Positions 1 through 6,522 of a DNA stretch of 18,026 nucleotides are shown piece by piece. Origin of the DNA: Parcubacteria group bacterium SW_6_46_9 (GTDB taxonomy: Bacteria; Patescibacteriota; Minisyncoccia; Phycocordibacterales; SW-6-46-9); contig PXPA01000037.1 of NCBI GenBank assembly GCA_003022255.1, positions 1 through 18,026 of the forward strand. The letters run 5' to 3'. How positions within the stretch are numbered: the stretch's first letter is position 1; each line of letters begins with the position of its first letter. The notes under the pieces were generated by a model. It saw only the letters and a list, made by a program, of their open reading frames with translations, made no database searches and was not told the origin of the DNA. The position numbers and the translations under genes were made by a program.

Positions 1-314
1 CGATACACCGACTCACTGAAAGCCGGAAAGCCGGGCACATGCTCATACATCCACCGCCACCATCCGGATTCGCCATACGATAACAGAACAAAAACCGCCT
101 CAGCACCGGACGTTACCTCACCATCCGGCTCGATAAACTGCACCGCCTGGCGAGCTTGGGTTTTCGTAACCTCTGGAAAGTCATCAACCGCTTTCTGGTA
201 CGGGCGAAAGGACACCTGATCATCCACGTTCTTTTTCCATCGCCGGACCCACGTCCGGCAGAATCCGCAGTCACCGTCAAACAGGAGTGTCGGGACGTCC
301 GAAGGTTTTGGCAT
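1..314 (-). CDS. DCC1-like thiol-disulfide oxidoreductase (DUF393), 3' part outside window
   Basis: The minus strand is open from the ATG at 314 to the window edge, giving about 104 residues of a partial protein. The N-terminus reads LLFDGDCGFCRTWVRRW (about residues 10-26). This is the DxxCxxC signature of the DCC/DUF393 family, small thioredoxin-like proteins presumed to act in thiol-disulfide exchange; the two cysteines (C16 and C19) are both present. The family is usually 110-140 aa, so most of the gene is here. The start lies 15 nt after the stop of the beta-propeller gene, with no good ribosome binding site; an in-frame GTG two codons upstream is an alternative. The short gap suggests co-transcription with the secreted propeller gene. 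The substrate is unknown. Family assignment is by motif, with good confidence. Confidence 0.8.
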   Translation of the reverse strand, partial: MPKPSDVPTLLFDGDCGFCRTWVRRWKKNVDDQVSFRPYQKAVDDFPEVTKTQARQAVQFIEPDGEVTSGAEAVFVLLSYGESGWWRWMYEHVPGFPAFSESVY

Positions 315-329
315 ACACACGATCCGGAA

Positions 330-2609
330 TTAAAACTCGAGTGTCCTGGTTCGCGTCCAGTCAGTTTCGTCAACGGCCACAATTTTGTCATCACCAACCA
401 CATAGAGGGTGTCGTTGATATAAAGCGCTCGCCGTGCCTGCACATCCGCGACCGACTTTTTCAGTGTGAGCTCACTTCCTGCATACGAGAGAATGTACCC
501 ACCCTTCTGGCCGGGCACAAAAATTACCTCATGCTCGCGGTCGGCTAAAAACGCGTGGTGATTTTCAACCGCATCGGACCGGTACTCATCCAGAATGTAG
601 CTAGAAAGCACCGACGGATTGTCTTTGTTGCTCACGTCAAAAAGCGTGGCTTTCACCTGCCCGTCTTCCTCGCCGATACCGACAACCCGGTCATTCGGCA
701 GTGGGTGCAGATACGAGGAGTAGCCGGGCAGTTTTACCTCACCGCGCATTTCCGGATCTTGCGGGTCGGAAAGATCAAGCACATAGAACGGATCAATCTG
801 GCGGAAGGTCACCACATAGGCTGTGTCCTCCATAAACCGTACCGAGTAGATACGCTCGGTAAGCCCGAGGTCTTTGACACTGCCGGTGATCTCCAGGCTC
901 TCATCAAGTACGTACACATCATTCGCTGATTGGGCCTGGCCAAACAGCTCGCCGACTGTTGTCGCTACCCGCAGATTGCCATCGGACGCATCAAGCGAGA
1001 ACTGATTCAAAAGTTCGCCGGGCCCCTCCCCGCTTTCCGCTACTACACCGGCCGACACATCAATCTTTACCAGATGAGTAGTGGTAAGCTCGCGCTTGTT
1101 CTCTTTGATGTAGTTGGCAAATGCAGTCTTTTGCTTGGCTTTTTCGCTGATATTAAGACGTGTGACTTTTTTAAGGCGGCGGACGAGACTGTCATCGACA
1201 ACATCACTTTCTGAAAGCACTGACAGCACGAGCTCTTTTCTGTCGGCATGCTTGGTGTACCCGACATACATACCGGAATCAGACACATAGATCGTTGCGT
1301 CCCGAGCACCAACAAGGGATAGCTTGTGACTGATCTCACCGTTTCCCGGCGATACAACTGATACATGGTAGGTAACCTCGGCATTCACCGGGTACTCCGG
1401 GTGAAGCACGTCCGTACATCCAACCGTCAGCCCGTCCTGCAGAGGAATCGGGCAGGGGTTAGAACGATCCGTATTAGTTTTAGTGACAAGCTGAATCTGA
1501 CCGTCTTTCAAGCGAGCCGTATGCACCCGCTGATCGTCGGCGAGATCCTCGCGCCAGCTGATCGCCGGATTAGACTGCTCGGTTACATCAATCCCGATTA
1601 GTTGATCATCCGCAAGTACGACCAAAGTATTGTCCGACAAAAGCAGATCACCGGTCTCTTTTATGTTGGCAATTTCCTGGGCGTTTTCTGGCGGCAACGC
1701 ATCGATAATTCTTAGTTTCTCCTGATTCGGCGGTTGTATATCCGGATTAGCATCTTCCCCGGCAGTTGGCGACATTCGCCGCCGGTCAGGCGTACGGTCA
1801 TTTACTGCATCCGAGAAGAAAATATGCTCACCGTCGGTTTTCAGGATATCCGGCTCATCAATCCCCTGCTCTTGAACGTTTGTTTGTGAAAACCGATCCG
1901 GCCGGTCACCACTCTCGGCATCACCAGCAGCATCACTTAACGACTGACTCTGTAATGCGGTGGTTTCCATGTCATTACCAGTTGCCCCAACAGATCTACT
2001 TGGTGAAAATGAGCTGGCGCCAAAACTAGCACTATGCCCACCTCGACTGTTCTCGATGTATGATCTGAAGTCTTCCGCAGATGAAAAGCTTGATAGTTCA
2101 CCACTCGTTTTCGTGCTTACTTCCGTGTCGGTTTTGTTGCCGCTCTTGCATACATCCTCAGCTTTTGATTGGGAGGAATTACCCCAAACTCCGGTAGGGC
2201 CAGACAAACCTAACGGAGCTAGCACTACTTCTGAATATTGTTTTTGAAACTGACGTACCGCTTGCTGGGTAGCCGGACCAAAATACGTTGTTTCTTGACC
2301 AGAAGACCCGGGCCCGCTGCCGGCTACCGTAAACCCGTGGTTATTCAAAAACTTTTGTAGTTTACGAACGGACTCTCCCGTATCACCTATTGACAAATCT
2401 TTATCTAAATCCGGACACGTGGCTGTTTGCACATCCAAAGCAGAGCCATCATTCGAGTTAGCCCCTTGTTCAAAAACCTGGCTCTGTAGTGTCTGAACCC
2501 TATCAATGAGCGTTTGTATGCGGTCATTATTTTGGGCATACACAATGCCAGTACCGAAAACCACAAAAATTGCAAACGCGAAAACACTAGTAGTAATTAA
2601 TTTTTTCAT
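330..2609 (-). CDS. Secreted peptidoglycan-binding / beta-propeller protein
   Basis: The protein has 759 aa when started at the ATG at 2609; the TTG at 2624 only adds five residues before a clean signal peptide. Residues 1-25 form a signal peptide (Lys-Lys, hydrophobic core, cleavage after VYA). Residues about 70-140 are a PG_binding_1-like domain (IGDTGESVRKLQKFLN, then YFGPATQQAVRQFQ). A Ser/Thr/Gly-rich linker follows to about residue 240. The remainder begins with TNVQEQGIDEPDILKTDG (residues 243-260), the hallmark of the Beta_propel family (PF09826), and contains repeated beta-rich blades. The protein is therefore predicted to be exported and anchored on or in the cell wall, with the propeller as an interaction or binding surface. 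No catalytic residues were recognised. An extended -10 promoter lies at 2651-2659 and the DCC1-like gene follows. Confidence 0.85.
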   Translation of the reverse strand: MKKLITTSVFAFAIFVVFGTGIVYAQNNDRIQTLIDRVQTLQSQVFEQGANSNDGSALDVQTATCPDLDKDLSIGDTGESVRKLQKFLNNHGFTVAGSGPGSSGQETTYFGPATQQAVRQFQKQYSEVVLAPLGLSGPTGVWGNSSQSKAEDVCKSGNKTDTEVSTKTSGELSSFSSAEDFRSYIENSRGGHSASFGASSFSPSRSVGATGNDMETTALQSQSLSDAAGDAESGDRPDRFSQTNVQEQGIDEPDILKTDGEHIFFSDAVNDRTPDRRRMSPTAGEDANPDIQPPNQEKLRIIDALPPENAQEIANIKETGDLLLSDNTLVVLADDQLIGIDVTEQSNPAISWREDLADDQRVHTARLKDGQIQLVTKTNTDRSNPCPIPLQDGLTVGCTDVLHPEYPVNAEVTYHVSVVSPGNGEISHKLSLVGARDATIYVSDSGMYVGYTKHADRKELVLSVLSESDVVDDSLVRRLKKVTRLNISEKAKQKTAFANYIKENKRELTTTHLVKIDVSAGVVAESGEGPGELLNQFSLDASDGNLRVATTVGELFGQAQSANDVYVLDESLEITGSVKDLGLTERIYSVRFMEDTAYVVTFRQIDPFYVLDLSDPQDPEMRGEVKLPGYSSYLHPLPNDRVVGIGEEDGQVKATLFDVSNKDNPSVLSSYILDEYRSDAVENHHAFLADREHEVIFVPGQKGGYILSYAGSELTLKKSVADVQARRALYINDTLYVVGDDKIVAVDETDWTRTRTLEF

Positions 2610-2650
2610 AGATAGGAAATTCAATGAGTAATGTATCTACACTTTGATTA

Positions 2651-2659
2651 TATCACCCC
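2651..2659 (-). promoter_or_regulatory. Extended -10 promoter for the beta-propeller gene
   Basis: On the minus strand this reads TGATATAAT, a consensus -10 hexamer with the TGN extension. No good -35 hexamer is seen. The predicted transcript starts near 2644, giving a leader of about 35 nt without a Shine-Dalgarno sequence before the ATG at 2609. Confidence 0.55.
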
Positions 2660-2695
2660 CAAAGCTTGTCTGCATTACTCAGCTTGTTGAAAATA

Positions 2696-2722
2696 AGCCC
2701 CCCGAAAGTTTTGCGGCTTTTT
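2696..2722 (-). terminator. Possible weak terminator after the 2-TM protein gene
   Basis: An imperfect inverted repeat (AAGCC ... GGCTT on the outside, CCG/CGG and AAA/TTT inside) lies between the stop at 2763 and the next promoter. A T-rich run follows on both strands, so it could work in either direction. The stem is interrupted, so the call is tentative. Confidence 0.3.
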
Positions 2723-2762
2723 TCAATCACCGTCGTGCAAATCCGGTGATGTGTCTCGAGTA

Positions 2763-3161
2763 TTAGCCATTAGTTGTATCAGTTACCTCGATTTCATGCA
2801 CCTCCGAGCCGGCTTTATCTGTAGCTGAGACGTCACGAATTTCATCACTGGATTTGGTATCAAAGTTACTTACTCCGTTTTTGATAGCCCGCCACAGCCA
2901 GAAAATATTGACGGCTACAATTGATACCGTACCGGCAATCAGAAAAAATATCACTTGCGCGGCCACGTACGGACCACCCAGCCAGGTGGTAAAGGAAAGT
3001 ACTGCCAGCCCAGCCAACACTAACACAAGCCAGCTGCCGTAGTATAAAGCGTATCCATAGACCACACCCTTGAAGGCCTCTTTTATGCTGTCATTTTCAC
3101 CAGACTTCTTCTCTTTTGCCCAGCGTAGGAATTTCACTCTGATTTTTTTGAACGGCTGCAT
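2763..3161 (-). CDS. Two-TM membrane protein of unknown function
   Basis: The ATG at 3161 gives 132 aa; the frame extends further upstream only to a TTG at 3260 through the preceding terminator, so the ATG is preferred. The N-terminus is basic (FKKIRVKFLRWAKEKK), followed by two hydrophobic segments at about residues 41-60 and 66-90 and an acidic, Ser/Thr-rich C-terminal tail (about 100-132). This suggests a small inner-membrane protein with both ends on the same side. I do not recognise a family. A TGGTACAAT extended -10 box ends only 7 nt before the ATG, so the mRNA should be essentially leaderless. A strong terminator (3271-3305) isolates it from the upstream gene, so it is probably a single-gene unit. 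Confidence 0.7.
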   Translation of the reverse strand: MQPFKKIRVKFLRWAKEKKSGENDSIKEAFKGVVYGYALYYGSWLVLVLAGLAVLSFTTWLGGPYVAAQVIFFLIAGTVSIVAVNIFWLWRAIKNGVSNFDTKSSDEIRDVSATDKAGSEVHEIEVTDTTNG

Positions 3162-3168
3162 CGGGTTT

Positions 3169-3177
3169 ATTGTACCA
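3169..3177 (-). promoter_or_regulatory. Extended -10 promoter giving a leaderless mRNA
   Basis: The minus strand reads TGGTACAAT, then 7 nt, then the ATG at 3161. A start site 6-7 nt after the -10 box coincides with the start codon. Confidence 0.5.
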
Positions 3178-3270
3178 AGAGAATTAGTGAATAGTGAGTT
3201 GTAAGCAGTGGATAGAAAGTTGAGCGAGCAGAAGCAAGCGATGTCCAGCTTGGTTGCCAAATCAGCTGTG

Positions 3271-3305
3271 AAAAAACGCCCCGACCCGAGTTCTGGGTCG
3301 CGGCG
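3271..3305 (-). terminator. Rho-independent terminator of the Cys-rich hypothetical gene
   Basis: On the minus strand, CGCC-G-CGACCC pairs with GGGTCG-G-GGCG around a 7-nt loop, with one G/G mismatch, and is followed at once by TTTTTT. It lies 22 nt past the stop at 3327. This is a clear intrinsic terminator. Confidence 0.9.
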
Positions 3306-3326
3306 CTTTGATTTCCTTGTTCACCC

Positions 3327-3761
3327 TTAACCCTTATATGGGTGGGGCTTTTTCATGGTCAATTCCGTATCTATCTTTTTCGTCACCTCTCGAGACACCC
3401 CGTGCAAGAAGGCGATATGTCCGATCGCCCGCTTAAAAAAGTACACGGTCACTGCCTGCACAAACGTGTGGCAGGGAATGTCAAAATCCCGGCACGTCAT
3501 GTCATAGCCAGTTACTCGGTAAGGGGCTTCGGACTGCCATGTTTTTTCACACGTGCAGTGGCTTGGATTGGATACAAGATCCGAGCGCTCAACGATGATT
3601 AGCGCAGGCACCGATCTCTCCTGCTCATTACGCTCCAAGTATTGTTTCAACTTCCACCACAGAGACGTACCGAAAGCAGGTTTGAAGCTCTCGCCACAGT
3701 TGCTGCAATGGACACGAACATCGCCAATTTCACGAGGACTTGCTTCAGCTAGGTTGATCAT
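3327..3761 (-). CDS. Cys-rich hypothetical protein
   Basis: The protein has 144 aa from the ATG at 3761; a TTG at 3818 would add 19 residues but sits at the predicted transcription start. It contains a CSNC pair near residue 20, an HCTC motif near residue 74, and further Cys and His residues after that. The spacing would allow a small zinc- or metal-binding fold, but no known family is recognised. The middle section (SLWWKLKQYLERNEQERSVP) looks amphipathic. The C-terminus is basic. The gene stands alone: a good sigma-70 promoter upstream (3823-3850) and a strong terminator downstream (3271-3305). A role in metal binding or nucleic-acid contact is possible but not shown. Confidence 0.65.
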   Translation of the reverse strand: MINLAEASPREIGDVRVHCSNCGESFKPAFGTSLWWKLKQYLERNEQERSVPALIIVERSDLVSNPSHCTCEKTWQSEAPYRVTGYDMTCRDFDIPCHTFVQAVTVYFFKRAIGHIAFLHGVSREVTKKIDTELTMKKPHPYKG

Positions 3762-3822
3762 GGCGGCAGAACAAAGAAAATTCTTGGTGTAATGAATGAC
3801 TACTTGGTACAAATCCAATTTT

Positions 3823-3850
3823 AATTTAACATAAATTATATACTTGTCAA
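3823..3850 (-). promoter_or_regulatory. Sigma-70-type promoter for the Cys-rich gene
   Basis: On the minus strand: TTGACA (3845-3850), a 16-nt spacer, then TAAATT (3823-3828) preceded by TGT, an extended -10. The -35 is a perfect consensus. The transcript would begin near 3816, about 55 nt before the ATG at 3761. Confidence 0.65.
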
Positions 3851-3897
3851 GAAACTCTCAGGGCCGCACCTTGACAATCTAAACTGCCTTCTACGTT

Positions 3898-5157
3898 CTA
3901 CCCACTACCTTCTAAAACTTCTTTCTTAATTTGATCGGAGATCTTTTTAAACCGCGCTTCCTTTTTTCTGACATACGGATCAACCTCAAGTGCTAGGTCG
4001 TTCAGGCCAAGTAAATGCAGGCCCGAAAGTGTTCGCAGGCGTGATAATGCGACGTATCCTTGACCCTCTACGAAGGTTTTTGATAAATCAATAGCGGCCT
4101 CATCTAAGGTCATGCCCTGGCTTTTATGGACTGTTACTGCCCAAGCAAGCCGTAGCGGTAGTTGGGAAATGTAGGCATCGGAGCTGTCAATCCGAGAACG
4201 GCTCCAACGCAGACGGCTCGGCCGCACCTCCCGACCGTCAGCGGTCTCAATTACTGGCTTGCCGCTTTCAAACCGGTCAACTTCTCCACGTGTACCGTTC
4301 ACAAACTCGTCGGTGGGGTCATTTTTTACGAACATCACCTGTGCACCCTCCTTGAGTTTGAGCTTGTCTGGTGCCAGCGTGCTCTTTCTTAGCTGGTCGG
4401 TTTTCTTTTTTGGCCCGGACGTGCGCATATCGTACACATGCAGATCCGCATCAATCTGCTCGAGACGATCGTGGTTAATTTCATCCACGTCCTTGTTGTG
4501 TGTATAGAGTCGTGTGATATCTGTCAAATCATCATCTTCATGCCGGCGACTTTTGAGCGTATCCTTCGTACCGCCAGTTACGTTACCGGAACGAATATCA
4601 GCAAGCAGACTCTCAAACTCCGGATCTTCCTGCCGGAACTGTTCGGTCAGATAACAAATCGCCAGATCCGCCTTTTGCCACACCTCCGCCTCGGTAATAT
4701 ACTGCGGACTGTTTCGATCTGTAATTGGCGGCAGCTGAAAAAGATCACCACTCATTACCACCTGCAGTCCACCGAAAGGCGCATTCCCCCGCCGCAGTTT
4801 GCGGGCAATCTGATCAAGTAGATCCAGCTGATCAGCAGAAAGCATGCTGACCTCATCAATAATCAGCACATCAGTATTGGCGTAGCGTTTATGCAAATAC
4901 TCCTTTTGGGCTAGTTCATCCAGCTCTTTTTCGTCCATCGAGTCTTGGATGCCCATCCCGCTCCAGGAGTGAATTGTCCGCCCACCGATGTGGGTTGCCG
5001 CGATGCCGGTTGAGGCAGTCACGGCCACTTCCAAATTTTCGTCTTCGCACCAGTCAATGTACTGATTGAGAAGATGCGTTTTTCCCGACCCGGCCGGACC
5101 GGTGATGTAGGTAGGCAATCCGCGTTTTAGTATTTTGAGTGCGTCTTTTTGCGTCAT
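3898..5157 (-). CDS. PIF1-like superfamily 1B DNA helicase
   Basis: This 419-aa protein carries the ordered motifs of the PIF1/RecD-like SF1B helicases: Walker A GPAGSGKT (residues 20-27), motif Ia (TASTGIAATHIGGRTIHSW, about 48-66), Walker B VLIIDEVSML (97-106), motif III GDLFQLPP (137-144), motif IV region (LTEQFRQ), and near the C-terminus the VHKSQGMTLDEA and YVALSRLRTLSGL motifs. It should be an ATP-dependent 5'-3' DNA helicase, of the kind that unwinds G-quadruplexes or R-loops and assists replication and recombination. The length is that of the compact bacterial forms, without extra N- or C-terminal domains. The start is the first ATG; a TACAAT -10 box lies 27 nt upstream. No terminator was found after the stop. 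Confidence 0.92.
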   Translation of the reverse strand: MTQKDALKILKRGLPTYITGPAGSGKTHLLNQYIDWCEDENLEVAVTASTGIAATHIGGRTIHSWSGMGIQDSMDEKELDELAQKEYLHKRYANTDVLIIDEVSMLSADQLDLLDQIARKLRRGNAPFGGLQVVMSGDLFQLPPITDRNSPQYITEAEVWQKADLAICYLTEQFRQEDPEFESLLADIRSGNVTGGTKDTLKSRRHEDDDLTDITRLYTHNKDVDEINHDRLEQIDADLHVYDMRTSGPKKKTDQLRKSTLAPDKLKLKEGAQVMFVKNDPTDEFVNGTRGEVDRFESGKPVIETADGREVRPSRLRWSRSRIDSSDAYISQLPLRLAWAVTVHKSQGMTLDEAAIDLSKTFVEGQGYVALSRLRTLSGLHLLGLNDLALEVDPYVRKKEARFKKISDQIKKEVLEGSG

Positions 5158-5183
5158 AAGTAATTAAGATATCGACATGATGC

Positions 5184-5189
5184 ATTGTA
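5184..5189 (-). promoter_or_regulatory. Candidate -10 box for the helicase gene
   Basis: The minus strand reads GGTACAAT. The -10 hexamer lies 26 nt before the ATG at 5157, predicting a leader of about 20 nt. The -35 (TTCATT, 17-nt spacer) is poor, so the call is tentative. Two further TACAAT copies occur upstream in the same gap (near 5299 and 5376). Confidence 0.35.
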
Positions 5190-5222
5190 CCTTATCCAAA
5201 TAAACTAATGAACGAGCGAAGT

Positions 5223-5246
5223 CCAGCCCGGTTGATAACCGGCTGG
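5223..5246. repeat. Tight hairpin in the helicase upstream region
   Basis: CCAGC-C-CGGTT / AACCG-GCTGG forms a 10-bp stem with one bulged C and a 3-nt loop. Neither strand has a following T-run, so it is not a standard terminator. It lies between the small-RNA candidate and the helicase promoter and could be a regulator site or a remnant. Confidence 0.45.
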
Positions 5247-5307
5247 GTCAAGTGCTAGTTTCTACTTCATGGCTAATTAAAAAAAAGAGTTACGAGCATT
5301 GTATCTT

Positions 5308-5391
5308 TAAAAACAGAAAACCCCTAAACCAGCTGTGGTGGGCGCATCTTTCTGCGTCATAGGTAGCTAAACATATTGTATCTCATTGAAG
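5308..5391 (-). ncRNA. Candidate short transcript (small RNA or leader) next to the palindromic element
   Basis: In the 420-bp stretch 5158-5579 no protein gene is visible. On the minus strand a promoter-like pair (TTGTTA at 5422-5427, 18-nt spacer, TATATT at 5398-5403) would start near 5391. About 80 nt later a hairpin (CCCACCA with TGGT and GGG, 5321-5343, with a 3-nt bulge) is followed by TTTTCTGTTTTT, which resembles a terminator. A smaller CGCA/TGCG hairpin precedes it. The transcript would also hold a nine-codon ORF (5357-5386, MRYNMFSYL), possibly a leader peptide. All of this is pattern-based inference. Confidence 0.3.
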
Positions 5392-5471
5392 CCAAATAAT
5401 ATAGGAGGATAGGTTGTTATATAACAAAATATTTTCTGTTATATAACAGATTTAATTGCAGTTTTGGCTTC
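5388..5471. promoter_or_regulatory. Nested palindromic element with two tandem 14-bp operators
   Basis: Two perfect palindromes, TTGTTATATAACAA (5414-5427) and CTGTTATATAACAG (5436-5449), share the 12-bp core TGTTATATAACA and are centred 22 bp apart, about two helical turns. They sit inside a perfect 9-bp inverted repeat (GAAGCCAAA at 5388-5396 and TTTGGCTTC at 5463-5471) that is almost concentric with them. The left palindrome overlaps the -35 box of a minus-strand promoter. The pattern fits a pair of operators bound by a dimeric repressor; as single-stranded DNA or RNA it could also fold as a stem carrying two hairpins. No regulator gene is adjacent. Confidence 0.6.
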
Positions 5472-5512
5472 ACCACTTAAACCGACCAAAAGCTATCATT
5501 CAGCCCCCTTAA

Positions 5513-5549
5513 AAGAAAAGCCGCCCCTCATCGTGACCGAGAGGCGGCC
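5513..5549 (-). terminator. Rho-independent terminator of the SWEET-like gene
   Basis: On the minus strand, GCCGCC-T-CT pairs with AG-G-GGCGGC (one T/G wobble) around an 11-nt loop and is followed by TTTTCTTTT. It starts about 30 nt after the stop at 5580. Confidence 0.88.
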
Positions 5550-5579
5550 TCATGGCACAATGTTCTGACCCACAATAGC

Positions 5580-6272
5580 TTACCAACGAATTTTCGTTGT
5601 TGCCTGCAGATCATAATAAAACCACAACCCTGCTGTCACGATGTATAGCAACGAGTAACCCGTCCCAAGCAGAGTGATAGGAGTATCGTCAAATGCAAAG
5701 CCGTATCCTGCCCAGAAAAGCGAGCTCAGCCCATACACGATAATAAGTCGGATCGATAAATCACCAGGAGACTTTTCGATCCATAGCTCCAAGGGCTGAG
5801 ACACTAAAAACATAAGATTCGCAAAGGCGAATCCTACAAAGAATGCTCCGTTGTAGGGAAGTAAGTAGTTTGCTATCAGTATGAGCGCAAGCATCCAAAG
5901 CAACACTACCTGCCATCTGGTCATTTCCTCGTATATCCATAGCAGGTACAGTATCGGGACAAGAAACAGAGAACGAATAATTCCTTGATAGAAAACAGCG
6001 AAGCTCGCTACTGAGTTTCCATAAATAAGAAAGGAGCAGAATGATGCTGTCTGCACCTCAAACCACGGTACTGACACTGAATCACCAGATTTTTTATTAC
6101 TTATTCTGTCAAACTGATCTATCAGTCCCCAACTACCTAAAACTGCAAATGTCATTGTTCCAGCGAAACTAATCGCTTTCGGGTTTAAGCCAAGTTGAGT
6201 AAACTCTTGCGGATTTTCTATACATAAATACGAAACAACTGCTGCCAATATCACTCCTAGTGCAAGTCGCAT
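5580..6272 (-). CDS. SWEET/PQ-loop-like membrane protein with two repeat units
   Basis: The protein has 230 aa and about eight hydrophobic segments (near 1-18, 33-51, 68-88, 91-114, 120-138, 142-162, 173-191, 197-220). Two halves can be aligned. Unit A is about 34-116 (KKSGDSVSV then FLIYG) and unit B about 143-222 (SQPLELW, EKSPGDLSI, then FWAGYG). The Q-P, K-S, L-S and Y-G positions with following acidic residues are typical of PQ-loop/SemiSWEET proteins, which move sugars or other small solutes. The layout is one extra N-terminal helix, then 3+1+3, like eukaryotic SWEETs; most bacterial members have one 3-TM unit of about 90 aa. Substrate unknown. A weak promoter (TTGATT, 15 nt, TATCAT at 6323-6349) precedes it; a strong terminator follows. 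Confidence 0.6.
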   Translation of the reverse strand: MRLALGVILAAVVSYLCIENPQEFTQLGLNPKAISFAGTMTFAVLGSWGLIDQFDRISNKKSGDSVSVPWFEVQTASFCSFLIYGNSVASFAVFYQGIIRSLFLVPILYLLWIYEEMTRWQVVLLWMLALILIANYLLPYNGAFFVGFAFANLMFLVSQPLELWIEKSPGDLSIRLIIVYGLSSLFWAGYGFAFDDTPITLLGTGYSLLYIVTAGLWFYYDLQATTKIRW

Positions 6273-6351
6273 TGCGGCTCATTGTTCTTTTGTGAGTGTA
6301 TTGTGAAGAGAGTCCATCTGTAATGATATAAATTTTATTAAAAAATCAACT

Positions 6352-6507
6352 TTAGTTAACGATTTGGACTACTGTAGGTTGCTCTGCTTTGATATAACTC
6401 CGTGTGGAAATGCCGATTGGTACCCACCGGTCATCAGTATAAAACCGCCCTCCCTGAGCTTCGGAAGGGCGGATTACGTTTGATGTAAGTTTGACGAAGG
6501 AAGACAT
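6352..6507 (-). pseudogene. Decayed copy of the YbaK C-terminus (51-aa ORF)
   Basis: A 51-codon ORF (ATG 6507, stop TAA 6352-6354; an in-frame GTG at 6522 directly follows the upstream stop) ends with IKAEQPTVVQIVN. Its last 30 residues align without gaps to the C-terminus of the intact YbaK-type protein at 7550-8041 (YLTVEQPTVADIII), with about 14 identities. The DNA is about 69% identical over 64 bp (6374-6437 against 7572-7635, my count). The first half does not match YbaK, and no editing-site residues are present. The terminator hairpin of the upstream gene lies inside the ORF (6441-6474). It is most likely a relic of a duplicated ybaK; a small functional protein cannot be excluded. Confidence 0.6.
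6441..6474 (-). terminator. Rho-independent terminator of the coiled-coil membrane protein gene
   Basis: On the minus strand, CCGCCCTTCC pairs with GGGAGGGCGG (10 bp, one T/G wobble) around an 8-nt loop, followed by TTTTAT. It lies about 50 nt past the stop at 6523, inside the YbaK-like remnant. Confidence 0.85.
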
Positions 6508-6522
6508 AGGGAGATCACCCAC

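Noticed and set aside
156..1601. Several plus-strand ORFs of 78-130 codons opposite the beta-propeller and DCC1-like genes
   Set aside because: They lie antisense to genes with clear domains, have no recognisable motifs and match the shadow pattern of a GC-balanced coding strand.
2610..2624. TTG-started N-terminal extension (five residues) of the beta-propeller protein
   Set aside because: The ATG at 2609 starts a canonical signal peptide (MKK...). Similar TTG/GTG extensions were dropped for the genes at 2763, 3327, 8052, 10565, 14117 and 15862.
5223..5246. GC-rich hairpin considered as a terminator
   Set aside because: No T-run follows on either strand; kept only as a hairpin.
5184..5390. 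Three TACAAT motifs in the helicase upstream region as three separate promoters
   Set aside because: Only the one nearest the ATG has a sensible distance; the others lack a TG extension or -35, so they were not listed as promoters.
5388..5471. The nested inverted repeat as a MITE or IS end pair
   Set aside because: The flanks (CTCATT and ACCACT) show no target-site duplication and no transposase is nearby.
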